Assembly: GCA_944323775.1 (NCBI GenBank) | Contig: CALUTT010000028.1 | Coordinates: 35,119 to 99,118, forward strand | Length of the DNA stretch: 64,000 nucleotides | Direction: 5' to 3' | Source of the DNA: an uncultured Bacteroidales bacterium | GTDB lineage: Bacteria; Bacteroidota; Bacteroidia; Bacteroidales; UBA932 | Shown here: piece by piece, positions 60,001 to 64,000 of the stretch | Layout of the letters: every line of letters begins with the position of its first letter | Numbering within the stretch: position 1 is the first letter of the stretch | Made by a program: the position numbers and the translations under genes | Notes under the pieces: model-generated | Seen by the model: the letters and a program-made list of their open reading frames with translations, nothing else | What the model was told of the DNA's origin: nothing | The model's database searches: none

Positions 60001-61363
60001 TAAGAGAGGCGAAAGTGGCGCTTCTGGTCACTTTCCTTGCTCCGCCGATGACTTCGGCGTCCATTTCCAGGGCTGAAAGCTGCCTCCCGTCAAGTTCCCG
60101 TCCGTAGATATGCGCCAGAATCCCTTCAAGAATCACTATGGAGCCGTCGACTACGATGCCGAAATCTATGGCTCCTAGGCTCATAAGGTTGGCCGACACT
60201 CCGAAGAGCCTCATCATGATGAATGCGAAAAGCATCGCGAGAGGAATGACGGACGCGACGATGACTCCGGCCCTGATATTGCCGAGGAAGAGCATGAGCA
60301 CGACAAACACGATCAGGGCGCCTTCGATAAGGTTGCGTATCACCGTCGCTATGTTCCTGTTGACCAGTTCAGACCTGTTCAGGTACGGTTCGATGCTTAT
60401 GCCTTCCGGGAGCATCTTCTGGACCTCTTCCACTCTCCGCTCCAGTTCCTGGGTCACGACGTTGGCATTCGCACCCTTCAGCATCATCGCGATGCCTCCG
60501 ACGCACTCTCCTTCACCGTCCATGGTCATTGCTCCGAACCTTTTCGGGGAACCGTAGCGGACCTCGCCTATGTCGCTTATGCGGACGGGGATTCCGCCTC
60601 TGTTGGTGACGACGACCTGTTCGATGTCACTGAGGCTCTTGATCATTCCTTCCGAGCGGATGTAGTATGCCCTTGCATCTTTCTCGATATAGCTTCCTCC
60701 GGTGTTCTGGTTGTTTTTGCTCAGGGCAGTGAACACGTCTCCTATCGTGATATTCAGTGAGTAGAGGGCGGCGGGGTCGACTGCAACTTCATATTGTTTC
60801 AGATAACCTCCGAAACTGTTGATTTCCACGATTCCCGGTATTCCGGACAGGCGGCGCTTCACGATCCAGTCCTGTATGGTGCGCAGCTCCATGGCGTCGT
60901 AGCGGTCTTCGTATCCCGGGGCGACCTTCAGTACGTACTGGTATATCTCGCCGAGGCCAGTGGTGATAGGCATCAGTTCCGGAGTGCCCAGTTCAGGCGG
61001 TATTTCTCCGGCAACGGCCTGGATCTGCTCGTTTATCAGCTGTCTGGCGTCCAGTACGGGGACGCTTTCCTTGAATACGACCGTCACCAGGGACAGACCG
61101 AACCTTGATACGGAACGGATCTCCTCGACGTTCATGATATTCTTCATGCTCACTTCGATGGGCATGGTAATGAGCTGTTCGACTTCCTGTGGAGCCAGGG
61201 TAGGGGATACAGTTACTATCTGTACCTGGTTGTTCGTGATGTCAGGAACGGCGTCAATCGGCAGGGTAAGCATGGAGTATATGCCTCCCGCCAGCAGAAG
61301 CAGCGTCGCCAGCACGACGAACATTTTCTTCTTAACAGCGAAACTTACGATTTTGCTAAACAT
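57023..61363 (-). CDS. CusA/CzcA-type RND efflux pump fused to a TolC-like channel domain
   Basis: A 1446-residue protein. Residues ~1-1035 are a complete HME-type RND pump (LPIDAVPDITNNQVQI start; the DFGIVVDGSIVILE span typical of CzcA/CusA; SAGVGFIALSGVAVLNG; LIIIPVFYHLV). Residues ~1036-1060 look like an internal signal/anchor segment (KKVVVAAMILPVLFLCAPAEA), and ~1060-1446 is a TolC/CzcC-like outer-membrane-factor domain (VSLGEALEIALQNHPRLQIAD). Fusions like this are found in Bacteroidetes. A pump and a channel in one chain, separated by a signal-like stretch, would need cleavage or unusual topology. First gene of the efflux operon; metal specificity is unknown. Confidence 0.9.
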   Translation of the reverse strand: MFSKIVSFAVKKKMFVVLATLLLLAGGIYSMLTLPIDAVPDITNNQVQIVTVSPTLAPQEVEQLITMPIEVSMKNIMNVEEIRSVSRFGLSLVTVVFKESVPVLDARQLINEQIQAVAGEIPPELGTPELMPITTGLGEIYQYVLKVAPGYEDRYDAMELRTIQDWIVKRRLSGIPGIVEINSFGGYLKQYEVAVDPAALYSLNITIGDVFTALSKNNQNTGGSYIEKDARAYYIRSEGMIKSLSDIEQVVVTNRGGIPVRISDIGEVRYGSPKRFGAMTMDGEGECVGGIAMMLKGANANVVTQELERRVEEVQKMLPEGISIEPYLNRSELVNRNIATVIRNLIEGALIVFVVLMLFLGNIRAGVIVASVIPLAMLFAFIMMRLFGVSANLMSLGAIDFGIVVDGSIVILEGILAHIYGRELDGRQLSALEMDAEVIGGARKVTRSATFASLIILIVFFPILTLTGIEGKYFTPMAKTLVFCIIGALILSLTYVPMMASLCLKRKISVKRTFADRFFSFLNRGYHKALTFCLKRPWATLGTAFAMLVASMFLFTRLGAEFIPTLDEGDFAMQMTLPAGTSLSKSIAVSLEAEKKLKQDFPEIKHVVAKIGTAEVPTDPMAVEDADVMIVMKPFSEWTSASSRAELVEKMKKSLESVKGAEFNFSQPIQLRFNELMTGAKADIAIKLYGENMDELYAKAKEAAKYIEQVPGASDVLVEQAMGLPQLVIRYDRGKIARYGIDIEELNTIIRTAYAGETAGVVFENERRFDLVVRLDKNKVSDLNIDRLFVRTSEGMQIPVSEVASIDLVNGPLQINRDATKRRVAIGVNVRDADIQQVVSQIRESLDKNVKLEPGYYFEYGGQFENLQNAIKTLSVVIPIALVLILLLLFFAFKSVAYSLVVFSTVPLSLIGGIVALWLRGMPFSISAGVGFIALSGVAVLNGILMINHFNDLKKQKRYPMCTDKIILAACPHLLRPVFLTGLVASLGFVPMAISKTAGAEVQRPLATVVIGGLIVSTVLTLIIIPVFYHLVNKGMNMIKRKRRQKKVVVAAMILPVLFLCAPAEAEGQTREVSLGEALEIALQNHPRLQIADTQISRSRDGKLGVWEGGNTSVTYSWGQINGTFNGDNQMEIEQSLGSPLTLFYKNALVNTQIEKSEHYREMVKKEIIAEVKRAWYYYQYAYQVKALYDSQEELAAKLRESAELRYEQGDIDLAEKNMISATASGIHTRWIRACEELKLAEKRFTWVCYSKESIIPDSPSLEPAEFALARMPLSQSRVEYFSMGVQEAKNMMQVERSRYFPEIFVGYTRQKIYPEYGLNSWNVGISIPILSFSQHSKARQAKADYQIAQWQALDNITQLNNRVDELYSQLAQQKKTLDYYQTAALKESETLQESVLRKYQESDTDITALVQSLDSAWSIKESFIKEVYDYNVSVLEIELYTDQTE

Positions 61364-61400
61364 TTTACTGTCAGTTTATAGTATATGATATTTCAATCTA

Positions 61401-61408
61401 CAAAAATA
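61401..61408 (-). promoter_or_regulatory. -7 box of the RND efflux operon
   Basis: TATTTTTG on the minus strand, exact TAnnTTTG, 38 bp upstream of the pump ATG. Confidence 0.5.
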
Positions 61409-61549
61409 TCCACTGTTACGGCAGTGATGAAAGACCTCTGCCGCAAAACTGAAAAAATCAGGTCTGAACCTGCCATATGCGTGTCCGAAATCACTGTCGG
61501 CACCGCTGTCCTGTACCATGCTCCAGTCGCTTGTTACCAGTATCCCCAA

Positions 61550-62103
61550 GGATACGGCCCCGACAGCTACCTTTACCGGTACGCCAAAATATAACCCGGA
61601 TCTGCAGTGACTTCCTATCCTGATGAAGCGATATACGCGGCTGCCCAAGACAAGAAGCTTCCGTTCATCATTCCCGCCGGGTAGACGCCCGTTCCAGAAA
61701 GTTTTGCCCCACGCACCAATCCGGCCTATGCCCCTGCCATACCTGAAGGAGGTCAGTATTCATTCAGCAACATCGGTGCACTGGTGAAGTTCTCGGTAAG
61801 TGGCGTAGACGGCCTGAGCCGGGTGGTCCGGCGTGCTGAAAACGATGCTGCCGTGCTGGCATGACCTCACTGACTCTGGGCAACCTTCCTGACCTTCAGA
61901 CTTTGCTATGCGCTCAAGCTTCACTGACCTCGCTGGACATCCGTGGCGTGGGCGATAATCTTACGACTTTGAGATGTGGCGACCAGATGAGAGTGACGGG
62001 GACGTTGGCCCTTACGCTGACTCCGGCTCAAAAGGAAAAGTGGGACGAATCCTGGAGTAAGGATAACGGTAACGTGATACTGGATGTTCGGGAAAGAGAA
62101 TAA
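61550..62103 (+). pseudogene. Decayed surface protein gene (fimbrillin-like / LRR-like)
   Basis: Fragments in one direction but broken by stops and frame changes: ATFTGTPKYNPDLQ then stop; YPDEAIYAAAQDKKLPF then stop; GGQYSFSNIGALVKFSVSG, typical of fimbrillin-like Bacteroidetes surface proteins, then stop at 61861-61864; and a final frame with TSLTLGNLPDLQTLLCAQ, SLTSLDIRGVGDNLTTL of leucine-rich-repeat type, ending in a charged tail. I read this as one gene of a lost surface protein. No start, signal peptide or intact domain remains. Confidence 0.6.
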
Positions 62104-62578
62104 GAATCTTCCTGTAATATCTGCACCGGTGGCGGCTGTCAGGAGATGATGCCATCATACTCGTGTCCAGGGGTTCCTTGAAAGCATTATTACTGATATT
62201 CCGTATTTCAATCCATAATAGTATTTGATGAATCTGCAGGTTTCAGTGTCTTCATGGCAAGAGACCTGCAGATTTTTGATTGAAAGACTGATAAACCCTC
62301 GCTCTTGCCGATGGCCGGCATGCCTCTCCGGAGTCGTGCAACCATCCGGGTGATGTGGGAATCAGATGATGAGAATCATTATTGCGGTATGGCGTTCTGA
62401 TTCTGCCTTCATGCGGCTGGCACCGCTTGTTCCATATGGCATAGGGAGAGAATCATGGGGGAGCGCGAGACAATTTCGTTGTCTTTAGGAGTAGTAGTAT
62501 AGTCTCATCATCGGTCGGAATGCAAATTTGAGGATAGCTACTACCATGCAGATTATGGTAAAGTTGTACTGGATTTAA
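62104..62578. other. Non-coding stretch with a leftover terminator
   Basis: No gene is supported. A terminator-like hairpin is present (62232-62241 with 62264-62273, ATCTGCAGGT / ACCTGCAGAT, then T run to 62277), probably that of the decayed gene upstream. I see no tRNA or other RNA structure. Confidence 0.55.
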
Positions 62579-62586
62579 TATCTTTG
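62579..62586 (+). promoter_or_regulatory. -7 box before the dinD pseudogene
   Basis: TATCTTTG, exact TAnnTTTG, 22 bp upstream of the ATG at 62608. Confidence 0.45.
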
Positions 62587-62607
62587 TAGTATAATGATTT
62601 ATTTGCT

Positions 62608-63249
62608 ATGGACAAACAAAGTATAATACAATACAAGGAAGCATTTGATTCTATTGCTACTTATATTGAGAGCAATAACGGCAAGGAGCTTGTGGAGGTC
62701 TGGTTTGCCCGTGATTTGCAGAAGGTACTTGGATATGCTAGGTGGGAGAATTACCTGACGGCTATCAACAGAGCTGTATAATCTTGTAATAGTCAGAATA
62801 TCAATATAGATGATCATTTTCGTGAGGTCACGAAAATGATAAAACTTGCAAAGGGCGCGGAAAGGGAAATCAAGGATTACATGCTTACCCGATATGCATG
62901 TTATCTGATTGCCCAAAATGGTGACCCAAAAAAGGCGGAGATCGCTTTTGCCCAAAGTTATTTTGCCGTACAGTCCAGAAAAGCGGAATTGATTGAGGAA
63001 CGCATCAACTATATTGCGCGACTGGAGTCTCGCGATAGATTAAGGGCGTCCGAGAAACAGCTCTCACAGAATATTTATGAAAGGGGCGTAGATGACAAGG
63101 GGTTTGGCAGAATCCGCTCAAAGGGTGATTCCGTCCTGTTTGGAGGTCAAACAACGGAGGACATGAAGAGGCGTCTTGGAGTTAAGGGTAACAGGCCATT
63201 GGCGGACTTCCTTCCGACACTTTCCGATGCAACATCATATTCTAATTGA
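62608..63249 (+). pseudogene. dinD: dinD-like gene with an internal stop and a truncated end
   Basis: The frame starts MDKQSIIQYKEAFDSIATYI and contains VWFARDLQKVLGYARWENYL, the BRO-N-type start of DinD. A TAA at 62779-62781 (codon 58) interrupts it, and the same frame goes on with [65 protein letters not shown] and [18 protein letters not shown]. No frameshift is needed, so one base change would restore it. DinD is usually ~270-280 residues; here the last ~60 are missing, so the gene is cut at the 3' end too. Confidence 0.8.
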
Positions 63250-63687
63250 TTATCAATAGTTTACATCTTAAAAGGTAGACTACTCAAAAATTTACTTGTT
63301 TTTTTGCGAAAAATCGAAGATTTAACGTTTTTTTTCATCGCCCCTCTCCGAACAGAGGGGAAAAAGGTAAAAACCTTCCTTTTGCGCCCTGACTGACCTC
63401 GTCTGCAAAGATAGAGCAAGTCGGGGTTTATTTCGCCAAAATGGGATGTAAGATCGAGTATGGATTCACGGATATTTTCGTATTCCGAGTAAGGTATATT
63501 GTGCATGCTCGGAGTGGCCGAAGGGGACCGACCTTTACAACCAGATTGCTTACAAGATTTGCAGCCAAAAGAGAAAAATGGCTGAGTCCATTTTCATGGC
63601 GCAGCCATCTCTTTTCTTCCCTTATTTTGACTTTACTTTAATGAACGTATATATGAATACGGGGATATAGTAAAGTTGATGATTACA
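63250..63687. other. AT-rich non-coding stretch
   Basis: No gene is supported. Two short open frames (63261-63506 minus, 63441-63641 plus) show no domain or signal and overlap each other. A GC stem CCCCTCT / AGAGGGG near 63334-63353 has no T run on the correct side. Confidence 0.4.
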
Positions 63688-63797
63688 TGGAAAAGTGTAG
63701 ATTTTAAGCCTTAATTTTGATGGAAAAGTGTATGAAAGGAGCCTGATTCGTTGGAAAAAGTGTGACGAATTCGATTTATTCGCTTGAAAAAGTGTAG
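63688..63797 (+). repeat. Four direct repeats (TGGAAAAGTGTAG type)
   Basis: Copies start at 63688 (TGGAAAAGTGTAG), 63721 (TGGAAAAGTGTAT), 63751 (TTGGAAAAAGTGTGA) and 63783 (CTTGAAAAAGTGTAGA), about 31-33 bp apart, all in the same direction, ~100 bp before the HTH gene. They may be operators or the multi-copy end of an insertion element of the IS21 type; I cannot tell which. Confidence 0.7.
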
Positions 63798-63870
63798 AAC
63801 CACTTAAATACCATATCTTCTATTCTTGAATTTTTTACCTATAACACATCATTAAATAAGTGAAAGGTAA

Positions 63871-63878
63871 TACATTTG
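63871..63878 (+). promoter_or_regulatory. -7 box of the HTH gene
   Basis: TACATTTG, exact TAnnTTTG, 23 bp before the ATG at 63901. Confidence 0.5.
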
Positions 63879-63900
63879 CATATTATATGATATGTTGAAT

Positions 63901-64000
63901 ATGACAAAGAATACAATGGGCACCAAGTTGCCAAGAAAACTGGAGCAGAAGATGCAGATAGTGGGTGAGCAAATCAAACTGGCTAGACTGCGCAGGAATC
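63901..64000 (+). CDS. HTH regulator (HipB-like antitoxin), N-terminal part
   Basis: The frame begins MTKNTMGTKLPRKLEQKMQ and continues to KLARLRRN at the window edge. This resembles the start of XRE-type HipB-like antitoxins of Bacteroidetes, which pair with HipA kinases. Start at 63901, with 63892 an in-frame alternative. The promoter box and four direct repeats upstream suggest autoregulation. The HTH itself and any toxin gene lie outside the window. Confidence 0.6.
   Translation, partial: MTKNTMGTKLPRKLEQKMQIVGEQIKLARLRRN

Noticed and set aside
63334-63353. GC hairpin CCCCTCT/AGAGGGG as a terminator
   Set aside because: The T run is upstream of the stem on the plus strand and an A run follows on each strand, so it does not fit a Rho-independent terminator.
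63261-63641. Two short overlapping frames on opposite strands
   Set aside because: No domain, no signal, no promoter; treated as non-coding.

Overview
The window is chromosomal DNA from a member of the Bacteroidetes, most likely a gut-type Bacteroidales of fairly high GC (an Alistipes/Rikenellaceae-like genome would fit, but no marker here fixes the genus). The evidence is: promoters with the Bacteroidetes -7 box TAnnTTTG and, in several cases, a -33 TTTG about 19-20 nt upstream; many lipoproteins with BACON, Big_2 and FISUMP-like domains; a GLPGLI-family protein; LytS/LytTR regulators; and a CzcA-TolC fusion.

Layout. 1-5.6 kb: end of a phosphoesterase gene, a Nudix hydrolase and three surface lipoproteins. 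5.7-7.9 kb: a secreted GH43-like enzyme with a discoidin and an FN3 domain. 8-15.5 kb (minus): a nine-gene unit with five heterodisulfide-reductase-like redox genes (two HdrC-like, HdrB-like, HdrA-like, membrane HdrD-like), then an alpha/beta hydrolase, a lipoprotein peptide deformylase and a membrane protein of unknown function. 15.6-22.8 kb (plus): six genes that together make an L-galactose import and oxidation route to 2-keto-3-deoxygluconate. 22.8-28.2 kb: an HxlR regulator with a flavodoxin/ferredoxin protein, a lipoprotein, a YeiH transporter and a DUF5050-like lipoprotein.

28.3-33.9 kb is the centrepiece: a complete type II-C CRISPR-Cas system. It has a tracrRNA gene on the minus strand with its own promoter, anti-repeat, nexus hairpin and terminator; cas9 (1203 codons, all RuvC and HNH catalytic residues visible), cas1 and cas2 on the plus strand; and an array of seven full 36-bp repeats plus a rearranged terminal repeat. 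The block looks AT-richer than its flanks, which suggests transfer.

34-41.7 kb: a GNAT acetyltransferase; a Fur-family gene with twin palindromic operators over its promoter, followed by a QueD-like protein that lacks the usual catalytic Cys; an AraC regulator divergent from a CocE-type hydrolase; PgeF; an AAA/DUF4143 ATPase; and a DEDDh exonuclease. 41.8-54.1 kb: a nuclease-like small protein, a nuclease-DUF2075 helicase fusion, a two-component system facing a TonB-receptor-like/GLPGLI pair, and a coupled ATPase plus SF1 helicase-nuclease gene pair under an operator-bearing promoter. 54.2-61.4 kb: a metal-type RND efflux operon (fused pump/outer-membrane channel, adaptor, LytS kinase, LytTR regulator). 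61.4-64 kb is a decaying region: a broken surface-protein gene, a dinD gene with an internal stop and short end, a cluster of direct repeats, and the start of a HipB-like HTH gene cut by the window edge.
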